From assembly GCA_008680965.1 (NCBI GenBank), contig NAKE01000001.1, positions 62,001 to 126,000 of the forward strand: a DNA stretch of 64,000 bases, written 5' to 3'. Each line of letters begins with the position of its first letter. The stretch's first letter is position 1. Positions 9,731 to 18,512 of the stretch are shown piece by piece. The translations under genes were made by a program, and so were the position numbers. Source of the DNA: Collinsella aerofaciens. Its GTDB lineage: Bacteria > Actinomycetota > Coriobacteriia > Coriobacteriales > Coriobacteriaceae. Under the pieces are notes generated by a model. It was not told the DNA's origin. It ran no database searches and saw only the letters and a program-made list of their open reading frames with translations.

Positions 9731-11074
9731 CTACTCTTGAATGTCGAAGATGCTCTCCGACAAATCGAGATGCAGGAGCACTTTAGTACCCTTGCCCGGG
9801 GCCGATTCGACGCGCGTATAGGAGTGCGGCCCATAAAAGCGATGGATGCGCTCCGAAATATTGTGCATGGCCACACCGGCGCCGCCGCCCTGCGGGGAGT
9901 TGGCGTCGGGACGGGCGGAGCGTTCGTCAAACAGTCTGGCAGCGGTGCCTTCGTCCATGCCCACGCCGTCATCGGCGACCGCAATCAAAATCGCATCTTC
10001 GCCATCCCTGTGGACCGACACATCGATCCCCAGCGCATCGCCGTCGCCCATACCGTGGCGCACGGCATTCTCGACGATCGGCTGGATTACAAATGCCGGC
10101 ACCAGCGTGTCCTCGACGTCCTCGGACACGTCGAAGGTCGCTAGCACGCGATCCTCGCCAAAACGCGCCTTCTCAAACGTCAGGTAGCGTTTGGTCTGTG
10201 CGACCTCGCGCGACACGGGAATGAGCGAGCCCGAATTGTCGAGCGTGGCGCGATAGAACGAGGAGAACTCGCGCAGCAGCTCGCGGGCGCGCAGCGGGTC
10301 GGTACGCGTAAACGACGCGATGGTATTGAGCGTGTTGAACAGAAAATGCGGGTTGATCTGCGCCTGCAGGGCACGCACCTCGGCACGGGCCGTGAGCTCC
10401 TTTTGCACCTCGAGCTCGTGGATGGCGAGCTGCGTGGACAGGATCTCGGCAAAACCCGAGGCAAGCGCGTACTGAGTGCGGTCGACGGCACGCGGGGTCT
10501 TGTAGTAGAACTTGAGCGTGCCGACGGTGCGGTCGCCCACCTTGATAGGAGCGATGATGCCGGCAGGAACATGGTTGTGCGAGCCATCCGAACCCACCAC
10601 GTCCACCACACGGTTGAACGACTGGACGATACCGTGCTCGATGACGTAGCGCGTGGCAAGTGTGTGGATGGGCGAATCGGGCAGTAGCTTTTCCTCGAAC
10701 TCGCCCGCGCAGGCCAGCACGTTGCCCTCGTCGGTGATGGCAACCGTCATGGCGCGCGTCTCGGGCAAAATACGCTGGCACACCAGACGCGCCGACTCCT
10801 GCGTCAGGCCGCCTTTGATGTCCTCGAGCATGGCAGAGGCCACCGAGAGTGTCTCTTCGGTGTACTGCGAACGCACCGAATCGGGATTGAGCGTCAAATA
10901 GATAAAAATGCACAGAAAGATGCACAGCAGTGCGCAGGCGACCACGGTCGCGATTGGCTCGATTCCGGTCGCCAGGGCGAAAATAAAGTACACCAGCACG
11001 CAAATGGCGCAGACAACGGCGATCACGCGAAAGATTGATATTGAGTTATCGCGCTGGGCGCGGCGGTCGATCAT
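9731..11074 (-). CDS. LytS-type sensor histidine kinase (system 1)
   Basis: A 447-aa membrane kinase that should phosphorylate the adjacent LytTR regulator. Two N-terminal membrane helices (IFRVIAVVCAICVLVYFIFAL and IATVVACALLCIFLCIFIYL) are followed by a GAF-like sensor region. The His_kinase domain comes next, with phosphoacceptor His in LQAQINPHFLFNTLN, the N-box FVIQPIVENAVRHG, and ATP-lid motifs VADDGVGMDEG and GGGAGVAMHNI. The first four bases overlap the stop codon of the glycosyltransferase gene, so the two are translationally coupled. It is a clear paralogue of the kinase at 15601-16986. Confidence 0.92.
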   Translation of the reverse strand: MIDRRAQRDNSISIFRVIAVVCAICVLVYFIFALATGIEPIATVVACALLCIFLCIFIYLTLNPDSVRSQYTEETLSVASAMLEDIKGGLTQESARLVCQRILPETRAMTVAITDEGNVLACAGEFEEKLLPDSPIHTLATRYVIEHGIVQSFNRVVDVVGSDGSHNHVPAGIIAPIKVGDRTVGTLKFYYKTPRAVDRTQYALASGFAEILSTQLAIHELEVQKELTARAEVRALQAQINPHFLFNTLNTIASFTRTDPLRARELLREFSSFYRATLDNSGSLIPVSREVAQTKRYLTFEKARFGEDRVLATFDVSEDVEDTLVPAFVIQPIVENAVRHGMGDGDALGIDVSVHRDGEDAILIAVADDGVGMDEGTAARLFDERSARPDANSPQGGGAGVAMHNISERIHRFYGPHSYTRVESAPGKGTKVLLHLDLSESIFDIQE

Positions 11075-12258
11075 TCAGTCCCCTCCAGGATGCTGGTCAG
11101 TTGTGCGTCGCGCCAGAGCCCGTCCATGATCTTGGGCCAGAAGCTCTGGAAACGCAGGTAGCTTGCAGCGTTTTGGCGCGCGTAGGTCTTGGCCTCGTCA
11201 ATACCGTGGCGCCAAATGCGTAGATACCCCTCGTGCTCGCGGGTAAACATACTGCGGACCATGGCGGTCTTGCGCACGCGGTCGTCGAGCTCGCGCGAAA
11301 TCCACGGGCCCGGATAGGGCATGAGCGACGCGGCCGTGACAGGAACGAGCTCCTGCTGGTGCGCGGCAAATGTCAGCTTGGCACGCTCGTAGTGCCAGCG
11401 ATACACATCCTGCATAAAGCGCGGTGAGCGCTTCTCGGACTCGGGCGGCAGGTGACGAACGGTCCACTCGTTGTCAAACCACACGTCGTAGCCAAACATG
11501 CGCATGTTAAAGAGGTAGTCCAGGTCCTCGCCTCGGGTGATAAACGGGTCAAACGCCACACGGGTAAAGGCGCGGGCATGAAGTGCCATGAGGCCGCCGC
11601 ATACGTAGTTTGAACGCGAGATACGGGTGCCCGAGAGTGCCTTTTTCATCCAACGATTAAACTCGATACGCTTGGTCCACCAGCGATGGCAAATGCCTAC
11701 CTTGTCTGTGGGCGCCAACGGCGATCCGCCGCGATCGTAAAAGTAACCGCTCTTAACCAAAATCGGCAGGCCCTGACGCGTCTGCTGGCCCAGCGCATAG
11801 GTCGCGCGCTTCATAAAGTCGGCATCGATAACGGTCTCGTCGTCATCAAAAAAGACAACGGCATCGTGGCCGAGCACCGCAGCGCAGGCAAGCCCCATAT
11901 TGCGAATGGCGCCGTATCCGCGCAGGTTCACGCACTCGCCCGAGCCCTTGGGAGCAATCTGCGCCACACGGTCGGCGATACGCGATGCTTGGGTGTTGGT
12001 TACCACGGTGACTTTGAGCGTAGGGTGCGCGTTGACGATTTCGTGCACGCGCTTCGACACATCCGCCGTAGCCGAGATGGGACAGACCACCAAAAGGATA
12101 ATCCTCGGAATGTCGCGCACCTGCTCGAGCGAGGCCAGGCAGCGGTCGAGCTCGGGATTGGTGGCGTCAAGCTCCGTCGAATGGTCATAGGTGCCAGGGG
12201 CGTTTGCGCGAGCGTCATCGCCCGCCCAATACGTTGGAATCACGACCGTGGCGTTCAT
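11071..12258 (-). CDS. Family 2-like glycosyltransferase
   Basis: A 395-aa GT-A fold glycosyltransferase. It starts with MNATVVIPTYWAG, the typical nucleotide-sugar binding strand. A DxD-type metal site follows in VVFFDDDETVID, and acidic/acceptor motifs in FITRGEDLDYLFNM. No membrane segment is seen, so it is cytoplasmic or peripheral. Donor and acceptor cannot be told from sequence. It is the first gene of a likely operon with the LytS-type kinase (4-base overlap) and LytTR regulator, which suggests that surface glycan synthesis and this signal system are linked. A terminator of the MFS gene separates it from upstream genes. Confidence 0.85.
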   Translation of the reverse strand: MNATVVIPTYWAGDDARANAPGTYDHSTELDATNPELDRCLASLEQVRDIPRIILLVVCPISATADVSKRVHEIVNAHPTLKVTVVTNTQASRIADRVAQIAPKGSGECVNLRGYGAIRNMGLACAAVLGHDAVVFFDDDETVIDADFMKRATYALGQQTRQGLPILVKSGYFYDRGGSPLAPTDKVGICHRWWTKRIEFNRWMKKALSGTRISRSNYVCGGLMALHARAFTRVAFDPFITRGEDLDYLFNMRMFGYDVWFDNEWTVRHLPPESEKRSPRFMQDVYRWHYERAKLTFAAHQQELVPVTAASLMPYPGPWISRELDDRVRKTAMVRSMFTREHEGYLRIWRHGIDEAKTYARQNAASYLRFQSFWPKIMDGLWRDAQLTSILEGTE

Positions 12259-12284
12259 GCCTTACCCTCCCTGCAACACAAAAA

Positions 12285-12315
12285 CGGGACGCCGCCAAAC
12301 ACAGGCGACGCCCCG
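12285..12315 (-). terminator. Terminator after the MFS gene
   Basis: Imperfect 12-bp stem (CGGGACGCCGCC with GGCGACGCCCCG, two mismatches), followed on the minus strand by GTTTTTGTGT. The gap 12316-12429 shows nothing else. Confidence 0.6.
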
Positions 12316-12429
12316 CGACCTAGCTGACTCCATCATACCCACTTGGGCTAATCATTGTTCGAAAGTCAGAATGTTTATTGCGGATAACCCCAAAAGAGTA
12401 TCGCGGCGGACGCAATTACCGGCAAGTTC

Positions 12430-13689
12430 CTATGCGGCCTGCCCTGCCGTCTGAGACATGCGGGACAGACGGACCAGCAGCGCAAAGCCCACCACCAGCA
12501 GCACGCCGATAGACAGGACGCCCAGCGAGGGGTTGCCGGTCAGCGAGGTGACGACCGACACCAAGAAGGTGCCCATAACACTTGCATAGCGGCCAAAGAT
12601 ATCAAAGAAGCCATAGTACTCGTTGGACTTTTCCTTGGGGATAATGCGGCCAAAGTAGCTGCGGCTGAGCGCCTGCACGCCGCCCTGGAACAGGCCGACC
12701 AAAATGGCAAGCACCCAAAACTCAAAGGCGGTCTTGAGGAAGAACGCGGCAAAGAGCACGATGCCCATATAGGCGGCGACTGCCACCAAGATCATGTTGA
12801 GCGTGCCCACGCGGCCGGCGAGCTTGCCGTAGATGATGGCGGACGGAAAGGCCACGAACTGCGTAACGAGCAGCGCCAGGACCAACTGGGTCGAATCGAT
12901 GCCCAAGGCCGAACCGTAGCTGGTTGCCATGGAAATGACCGTGTGGACGCCATCGATATAGAAGAAGAACGCGACCATGTAGACCAGCACGGTCTTGTTG
13001 TGGGCGATCTCGCGCATGGTGTGTCCGACCTCGGAGAACACGCCGCCCACGATGTGACCGATGGTGTCCTGGGGACCGCGCTCGCGACCGTACTTTTGCT
13101 TATAGGTGCGAATGAGCGGCAGGGTAAAGATAAGCCACCAGGCACCGGTGATGATAAACGACAGACGCGTTGCCAGCATGGTGGGGACGCCAAGAGCGGG
13201 GCCACCCATGATAAGCGCCAGACAGATGATGAACGGCACGGTGGAACCGATATAGCCCCAGGCATAGCCCGAGCTGGACACGGCGTCCATGCGCTCGTCG
13301 GTGGTAATGTCGGGCAGCATAGCGTCGTAGAACGTCATAGAAGAGTTAAGGCCGATGGTGCACAGCACGTACACGGTCAAAAATGCCATGGCGGACATTG
13401 GGATAGCCTGCGCCAGGCAAAGCACCAGGCCCGTGAGGAAGAAGCCCAAGAAGAACTTGATCTTGTTGCCAGCGTAGTCGGCAAGCGCGCCCAGAATGGG
13501 CATGAGCATGGCGATGACCAGCGAGGCGATCGTCTGCGCATTGCCCCAGGCGACCACCAGGTCGGCCGAGGAAGCGCCGGTATTGATGGCGTTAAAGTAA
13601 ATGGGCACCACCGAGGTATTGAGCAGCACGAGGGCCGAATTGCCCACATCATACATAACCCAGTTACGCTCGAGCTTGGTGTATTTCAT
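12430..13689 (-). CDS. MFS transporter, UMF1 (Atg22-like) family
   Basis: A 419-aa membrane transporter with about 12 hydrophobic segments. Family marks include KLERNWVMYDVGNSA at the N-terminus, ILGALADYAGNKIKF between helices 2 and 3, and the late motif LFQGGVQALSRSYFGRIIPKEKSNEYYGFFDIFGRYASVMG, which is characteristic of Atg22/UMF1 proteins. Bacterial members have no firm substrate; amino acid or metabolite efflux is plausible. It lies 101 bases behind the zinc phospholipase C-like gene on the same strand and may be the last gene of that unit. Confidence 0.88.
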   Translation of the reverse strand: MKYTKLERNWVMYDVGNSALVLLNTSVVPIYFNAINTGASSADLVVAWGNAQTIASLVIAMLMPILGALADYAGNKIKFFLGFFLTGLVLCLAQAIPMSAMAFLTVYVLCTIGLNSSMTFYDAMLPDITTDERMDAVSSSGYAWGYIGSTVPFIICLALIMGGPALGVPTMLATRLSFIITGAWWLIFTLPLIRTYKQKYGRERGPQDTIGHIVGGVFSEVGHTMREIAHNKTVLVYMVAFFFYIDGVHTVISMATSYGSALGIDSTQLVLALLVTQFVAFPSAIIYGKLAGRVGTLNMILVAVAAYMGIVLFAAFFLKTAFEFWVLAILVGLFQGGVQALSRSYFGRIIPKEKSNEYYGFFDIFGRYASVMGTFLVSVVTSLTGNPSLGVLSIGVLLVVGFALLVRLSRMSQTAGQAA

Positions 13690-13790
13690 GGACAGGGACC
13701 CTTCGTATTCGCCCGATATGCAGTTAGTTCATCGTACCCCAATTGTCCAGAAGCGCCGGTAAGGATTCGGCAAAGGGGCACGCACGAGCC

Positions 13791-14735
13791 CTACTCCTCG
13801 CGGTCGAACTCCTCGTCGGCGCCGAGCACGTGACCGCTGTAATTGACATGGTTGGTCACGGCTTCCATATCGCCGGTCTCGATAAAGCGGGCAACCGTGC
13901 ACTCGTAATCGAGCAGCGCGCGGTCAAAGACCTCGGGGAAGCTCTCGGTCGAGACTTCATCGGTAAAGGGGTTCTTCCATGCCAAGTGGCCCAGGTTGCC
14001 GGTACGCTCGGGCAGCTCGGTCGTCACGCGGTGCGCAAGGCCGTCGAGCAGCGAATAATCGTGCACCAAGCCCTCAACCAGCGAGATCGCGCGCGTCTTT
14101 ACGGAGCCGGCCGGCTCAATCGCGCGGTAAAGTCGCTGCATATTGGCAACGGCAGCACCGTACTCCCCCGCCGGAATGTCAATACCGTACACGCGTCCGG
14201 CAACATAGCTCATCAGCACGCCGGCCACGCGATTGATGCGATCGGTGGTGACGATCTCGCCCGCCGGCGGGTAATCGTCAACCGTAGCGCCATCGCGTTT
14301 AAGCTGCAGCATCAGTACATCCAGGTCGCTCTCGATCACGGCATGGACCTGACTGCTCGAATCCTCAAGCTCTGAATCGGACTCCACGATGCCAAACTGT
14401 TGCTCATAGACAAAGGGATGGGCGTTGCGGTCGAGCACGTAATGAGACAGCAGGCCCAGCGCAAAGGCGCGACCCAAGCTGGCGTCGCGCGGCAGCAGAT
14501 GCGACACGCCGTCGCGCAGGCACGCGAACTGGCGAGACATGCGCGAGCGATGCATGACCTGCGCCAGCAGCGTACAGTCGGAAACACGCGGTGTCAGAAT
14601 GTGAAAGAAAAACGGGTCGGGACCTTGGTTGCCCAAGATAAAGGCAATGCGCTCTTCATCGGACGTGATGACGCCCTGCGGAAGACGGTCGATGCTTTCC
14701 TCGCCAAACAGATGATGGGTGATAAGCGCGGGCAT
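13791..14735 (-). CDS. Zinc-dependent phospholipase C-like protein
   Basis: A 314-aa protein of the zinc-dependent phospholipase C / S1-P1 nuclease-like superfamily common in Firmicutes and Coriobacteria. Motifs with probable metal ligands are THHLFGEE near the N-terminus, GNQGPDPFFFHIL, and LLSHYVLDRNAHPFVYEQQ. There is no signal peptide, so unlike secreted alpha-toxin-type phospholipases this one appears cytoplasmic. ATG at 14735 (MPALITHH) is chosen because GGAAAGGA lies just before it. It lies 92 bases after the second LytTR regulator. Real substrate is unknown. Confidence 0.78.
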   Translation of the reverse strand: MPALITHHLFGEESIDRLPQGVITSDEERIAFILGNQGPDPFFFHILTPRVSDCTLLAQVMHRSRMSRQFACLRDGVSHLLPRDASLGRAFALGLLSHYVLDRNAHPFVYEQQFGIVESDSELEDSSSQVHAVIESDLDVLMLQLKRDGATVDDYPPAGEIVTTDRINRVAGVLMSYVAGRVYGIDIPAGEYGAAVANMQRLYRAIEPAGSVKTRAISLVEGLVHDYSLLDGLAHRVTTELPERTGNLGHLAWKNPFTDEVSTESFPEVFDRALLDYECTVARFIETGDMEAVTNHVNYSGHVLGADEEFDREE

Positions 14736-14827
14736 AATGATCCTTTCCATTTCATTCGATGCCACCCATTATGCCCACCGCGCGCCCATGCCAAACCTGC
14801 GATGGTAAACGACGACACGCAAGCCTC

Positions 14828-15562
14828 TTACGCAAGCCCCAGGTGCGACTTGACCTCGGCGGCACGACGACGGGACACCGGCACCGTCGAGCTCACGCGG
14901 TCGAGCCTGAGCTCCATCAACCCCGTGGAGCCAATCTCAACATTGTGCACGTCTTCCAAATTGACCAGATAGCTGCGATGAACGCGAATAAAGCCCTCGG
15001 AGCCCAAGCGACGCTCGAGCGAAGAGATCGACTCATTGATCAGGTACGTTCCCTCGGCGCAGATGGCGTTGCAAAAATCGGCGCGCGCCTCAAAGTAGCA
15101 GACGTCTGCGGCGGGAATGAACACCTTTTTGCCCCCGCGGTCCACCGTCAGACGCAAAGGCTGGCGCGGAGCGTGGATAACACGACGGGCACCCAAGGCT
15201 GCCTCGATCTTGTCGAGTGCCTTTGACAGGCGTGCGTCCTCGACCGGCTTGACGACATAGTCGACCGCATCAAGGTTATACGCATCGGCGGCAAACTCGG
15301 CAAACGCCGTCACAAACACAACCACCGGCGGCGTCTTTAGGTTCTGCAGCGTCTCGGCAAGCTCAATTCCCGAGCGGCCGGGCATCGTGATGTCCAAAAA
15401 CAATACGTTGGGCTTGTTCGAGAGAATCGACTCCACGGCCTCGGTGACATTGCCCGCCTCGGCAATCTGACCCACACGCATATCCCTTTCCAACAGATAG
15501 CGTAGCTCAGCCCTAATGGGAGGCTCGTCATCAACCACCAAGATGTTCCAGCCTTCGGACAT
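14828..15562 (-). CDS. LytTR-family response regulator (system 2)
   Basis: A 244-aa receiver plus LytTR regulator, paralogous to the one at 8942-9658. Visible marks are VVDDEPPIRAELRYLL, phosphoacceptor Asp in VLFLDITMPGRSG, Lys in VVKPVEDARL, and the LytTR domain with KVFIPAADVCYFEARADF and FIRVHRSYLVNL. It starts at 15562 with GAGGGGAAG upstream, 38 bases after its kinase. The recognition region differs from system 1, so separate target sites are likely. Confidence 0.92.
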   Translation of the reverse strand: MSEGWNILVVDDEPPIRAELRYLLERDMRVGQIAEAGNVTEAVESILSNKPNVLFLDITMPGRSGIELAETLQNLKTPPVVVFVTAFAEFAADAYNLDAVDYVVKPVEDARLSKALDKIEAALGARRVIHAPRQPLRLTVDRGGKKVFIPAADVCYFEARADFCNAICAEGTYLINESISSLERRLGSEGFIRVHRSYLVNLEDVHNVEIGSTGLMELRLDRVSSTVPVSRRRAAEVKSHLGLA

Positions 15563-15600
15563 ATGTGCTTCCCCTCTTTTTCTCTCAATCCAACCGCGTG

Positions 15601-16986
15601 CTACGCCGTCAACGGCGCCGGCTCATGCGGCTCGCCGTTCAGCTCGACGATGACCTGCGTTCCCACGCCCTCCTGGGACTTCACGCGCATGCCGGAATCT
15701 TCTCCGTAAAAGAAATGGATGCGCTGAAGCACGTTGAAGAGCGCCAGGCCGCAACCTCGCTTGACGGAGCCGTCGGCGGTAATGCTCTCGGGCTCCTCTC
15801 GGCGATGTTGCTCAAACAGATGCGCGCAGACCTCTTCGCTCATACCGATGCCATCGTCCTCGACGATGATCTCCAAACCGTCATCGGTCTCGAAAGCCCT
15901 AACATGAATAGAAAGCGGCTCGGTCTCGCGCTGCGCGTGCTTGATGCAGTTTTCGAGCAACGGCTGCAAGATAAACGGCGGCACCAGGCTGTCGCGCACC
16001 TCAAAGTCGATATCGACCGAGACGCGCAGACGGCCGTCGCCATACCGGGCCTGCATAAGATTGATATAACGAGTGCCCTGTTCCACCTCGCGCTCGAGCG
16101 TGGTGAGCGTATCGGAGTCAGAAAGCGTCTGACGATAGTAATTGGAAAAATCGATGAGCAGCGATCGCGCCTTGTCGGGCTCGGTTCGAACGAGCGACAC
16201 GATCGTGCTAATGGTGTTGAACAGAAAATGCGGGTCGACCTGCGACTGCAGGGCCCGAAGCTCCACGCGGGCTGTGAGCTCGTCCTGGCGCTCCAGCTCA
16301 AAGCTGGCGAGCTGCGTGGAGATGAGATCGGCAAAACCCGAGGCCAACGCCGTCTGGCGCATATCGATGCTGCTCAGGCGGGGATAGTACAGCTCGAGCG
16401 TACCCACGCAATGCCCGCGCACGGTAAGCGGCGCGACAATGCCGGCGCGCAGGCGGGGAAAATAGCCTCCCGTCTCATTGGAGGCGTCGCGCGAAAATAC
16501 ACTCTGCTCGCCGGACTCGATCACGTTGAGCGTGGTCTTGAGCACAACCGGGGTGCCGGCAGGGCACTTTGCCGAGTCCTCGCCCCAGCTTGCCAACACC
16601 TGTTTGCCATCGGTAAAGCAGATGGCAGAGGCGATGGTCTCGGACAGGATAATTTTAGAGGCGCCCAGGGCCGCTTCGGGCGTAAGGCCGCGCGACGTGT
16701 AGGCGAATATTTTTGATGCGATGGCGAGCGTACGGTCGGTTGCGCTCGATGTGAGGTCGTCGGGGACCACAAAGACATACGAGAAAAAGAAGCACAGCAT
16801 GACCAGGCCGGCAATAACGACAACGCCCGGAACGGGATTGGGATTATCGGTTAAATCCCAGATAAGCAGCAGGATAAGCGCCGGAATGACAATACCGAGC
16901 AGGATGGCCTGAACCACATGCTGGGCCGTACGAAAGACCTTGGTAGAGTTGTAGCTCTTGCCCAGAATCAGCCTGTTTAAATCCAC
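15601..16986 (-). CDS. LytS-type sensor histidine kinase (system 2)
   Basis: A 461-aa kinase with two N-terminal membrane helices (AILLGIVIPALILLLIW and VVVIAGLVMLCFFFSYVFVV) and a GAF-like region. The kinase core has LQSQVDPHFLFNTIST (phospho-His), FILQPLLENCIKHAQ, VEDDGIGMSEE and RGCGLALFNVLQRI. The start is uncertain: the ATG at 16992 touches the ribosome site AGAGGGG, whereas the GTG at 16986 has six-base spacing and is preferred. It forms a unit with the LytTR regulator, the phospholipase C-like gene and perhaps the MFS gene. Confidence 0.9.
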   Translation of the reverse strand: MDLNRLILGKSYNSTKVFRTAQHVVQAILLGIVIPALILLLIWDLTDNPNPVPGVVVIAGLVMLCFFFSYVFVVPDDLTSSATDRTLAIASKIFAYTSRGLTPEAALGASKIILSETIASAICFTDGKQVLASWGEDSAKCPAGTPVVLKTTLNVIESGEQSVFSRDASNETGGYFPRLRAGIVAPLTVRGHCVGTLELYYPRLSSIDMRQTALASGFADLISTQLASFELERQDELTARVELRALQSQVDPHFLFNTISTIVSLVRTEPDKARSLLIDFSNYYRQTLSDSDTLTTLEREVEQGTRYINLMQARYGDGRLRVSVDIDFEVRDSLVPPFILQPLLENCIKHAQRETEPLSIHVRAFETDDGLEIIVEDDGIGMSEEVCAHLFEQHRREEPESITADGSVKRGCGLALFNVLQRIHFFYGEDSGMRVKSQEGVGTQVIVELNGEPHEPAPLTA

Positions 16987-17024
16987 CGTCATCCCCTCTT
17001 GTCCGTAGCACCCATAGCAATAAA

Positions 17025-17044
17025 GAGGGCCGCAAGCGACCCTC
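17025..17044 (-). terminator. Terminator after the amidohydrolase gene
   Basis: Stem GAGGGtCGC / GCGgCCCTC with a two-base loop, followed on the minus strand by TTTATTGC. It separates the amidohydrolase from the second two-component system. Confidence 0.7.
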
Positions 17045-17103
17045 TCCATTGCATTATGCAATCAAAAACTGTGTTTTACATCAAGCCATCGACAAACGGT
17101 ATC

Positions 17104-18381
17104 TTAGGCGCTGTATTTGTTAGCCTCACCAAAAGTGCCAGCCTCGACGATCCAGCCGTCCTTCATGATGACGTCCATGTTGTCGGTGTTGAGCACGTGG
17201 ATGTCGGCGGCGACGTCACCGTTGACAACCAGCAGGTCGGCGCACTTGCCGGCCTCGATGGAACCGGTCTCGTCCTCGATGTGGCACATCTTGGCACCGT
17301 TGAGGGTGGCGCAGGTGATGGTCTCGACCGGAGTGAAGCCGATCTTGTCGACGAACTCGTACATCTCCTCGATGGAGCAGGTGCCGTACGGGGTGACGAA
17401 GGAGAAGGAGTCGGAGCCGATCGTCATGACGACGCCGCGCTTCTTGGCCTCGCGCAGGCAGTCGTAGTTGCGCTGCAGCTCCTTCTCGACCAGGGTGCCC
17501 TCGTACTTGTCGTGCAGCTCGGGGACGTAGACGGGCGGATAGGTGGCGTACCAGGTGGGCAGGAAGGCGATCGTCGGGGTGAAGAAGGTGCCCTGCTCGG
17601 CCATGAGGTCCATGGTGCGCTCATCGATATCGAAGCCGTGAATCAGCTGCTCGCAACCAAAGCGAACGGAATCGTAGGCAGCGGCGTGGTTGTTGTAGCA
17701 GTGGCTCCACACGGGAATGCCGACCATCTTTGCCTCTTCGACCACGGCCTGGATCTCCTCGGAGCAATAGTGCTGGTCGCGACCGGAGTCCCAGCGCCAG
17801 ATGCCGCCACCGGTAGCCCAGATCTTGATGGCATCGGGGTTCTCGCGCAGGCGACGACGGACGGCCTTGCGCAGATCCCAAGGACCGTCGACCTGATCGC
17901 CCCAGGGGTGCGATTCCTTGTTGAGCTCCTGGCTGCAGTGGTGGGAGTCACCGTGACCGGCAACACGGCAGAAGCCGAGTCCGGTGGCCAGAACGCGCGG
18001 GCCCTTAAAGACGCCCTTGTCGATGCAGTCACGGATCTGGATACCAAAGCGGCCGATCTCGCAGACGGTGGTGAGGCCGTGGGTGAGGCAGTCGTAGGCC
18101 TGCTTGACGGCGACGGCCTGCTTCTCGAGGAGCGGCTGCATAACCCAATCGGTGTCATCGTCGGTCAGGTTGCCCGAGAAGTGCAGGTGGGTGTCGATCA
18201 GGCCGGGAAGGACGGTCTTGCCGGCGGCGTCGATAACCTCAACGCCCTCGGGAAGGTCCTGCATAGCACCGGCATACTCGATCTTGCCGTTGTCGTCGAC
18301 GAGAACGAGGGAGTTCTCGACCGGCTCGGCACCGGTACCGTCGATGAGCTTGCCGCCAACGATTGCGTACTTAGTGGACAT
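17104..18381 (-). CDS. Amidohydrolase, imidazolonepropionase/Xaa-Pro dipeptidase-like
   Basis: A 425-aa metal-dependent hydrolase of the amidohydrolase superfamily. It has the N-terminal beta-sandwich, the HxH metal motif in LPGLIDTHLHFSG (His65, His67), a bridging Lys candidate in DAIKIWATGGG, and His in PVWSHCYNN and IHGFDID. The final metal Asp is in TIGSDSFSF, and the family C-terminal KCADLLVVNGD. The protein is rich in Cys for a cytoplasmic enzyme. It lies 131 bases behind an APC permease gene on the same strand, which suggests uptake and then hydrolysis of an amino acid, dipeptide or amide compound. The exact substrate is unknown. Confidence 0.87.
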   Translation of the reverse strand: MSTKYAIVGGKLIDGTGAEPVENSLVLVDDNGKIEYAGAMQDLPEGVEVIDAAGKTVLPGLIDTHLHFSGNLTDDDTDWVMQPLLEKQAVAVKQAYDCLTHGLTTVCEIGRFGIQIRDCIDKGVFKGPRVLATGLGFCRVAGHGDSHHCSQELNKESHPWGDQVDGPWDLRKAVRRRLRENPDAIKIWATGGGIWRWDSGRDQHYCSEEIQAVVEEAKMVGIPVWSHCYNNHAAAYDSVRFGCEQLIHGFDIDERTMDLMAEQGTFFTPTIAFLPTWYATYPPVYVPELHDKYEGTLVEKELQRNYDCLREAKKRGVVMTIGSDSFSFVTPYGTCSIEEMYEFVDKIGFTPVETITCATLNGAKMCHIEDETGSIEAGKCADLLVVNGDVAADIHVLNTDNMDVIMKDGWIVEAGTFGEANKYSA

Positions 18382-18463
18382 GGTTCCTCCTTATGGATCC
18401 ATATAGTGGGCGAGGCCGTGTTGGGTTAAGGCCTCACAAAGCTACCCAAGTGGTGCCGGGTTC

Positions 18464-18492
18464 GGTGCGCGGGAGAGAGGATTCCGCGCACC
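18464..18492 (-). promoter_or_regulatory. Intercistronic hairpin between permease and amidohydrolase
   Basis: Stem GGTGCGCGG / CCGCGCACC with an 11-base loop, not followed by a T-run on the minus strand. It lies between two genes that look like one operon, so it could stabilise or separate the two halves of the message. Confidence 0.5.
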
Positions 18493-18512
18493 CGATCCGC
18501 CCCGGCTAGGCG

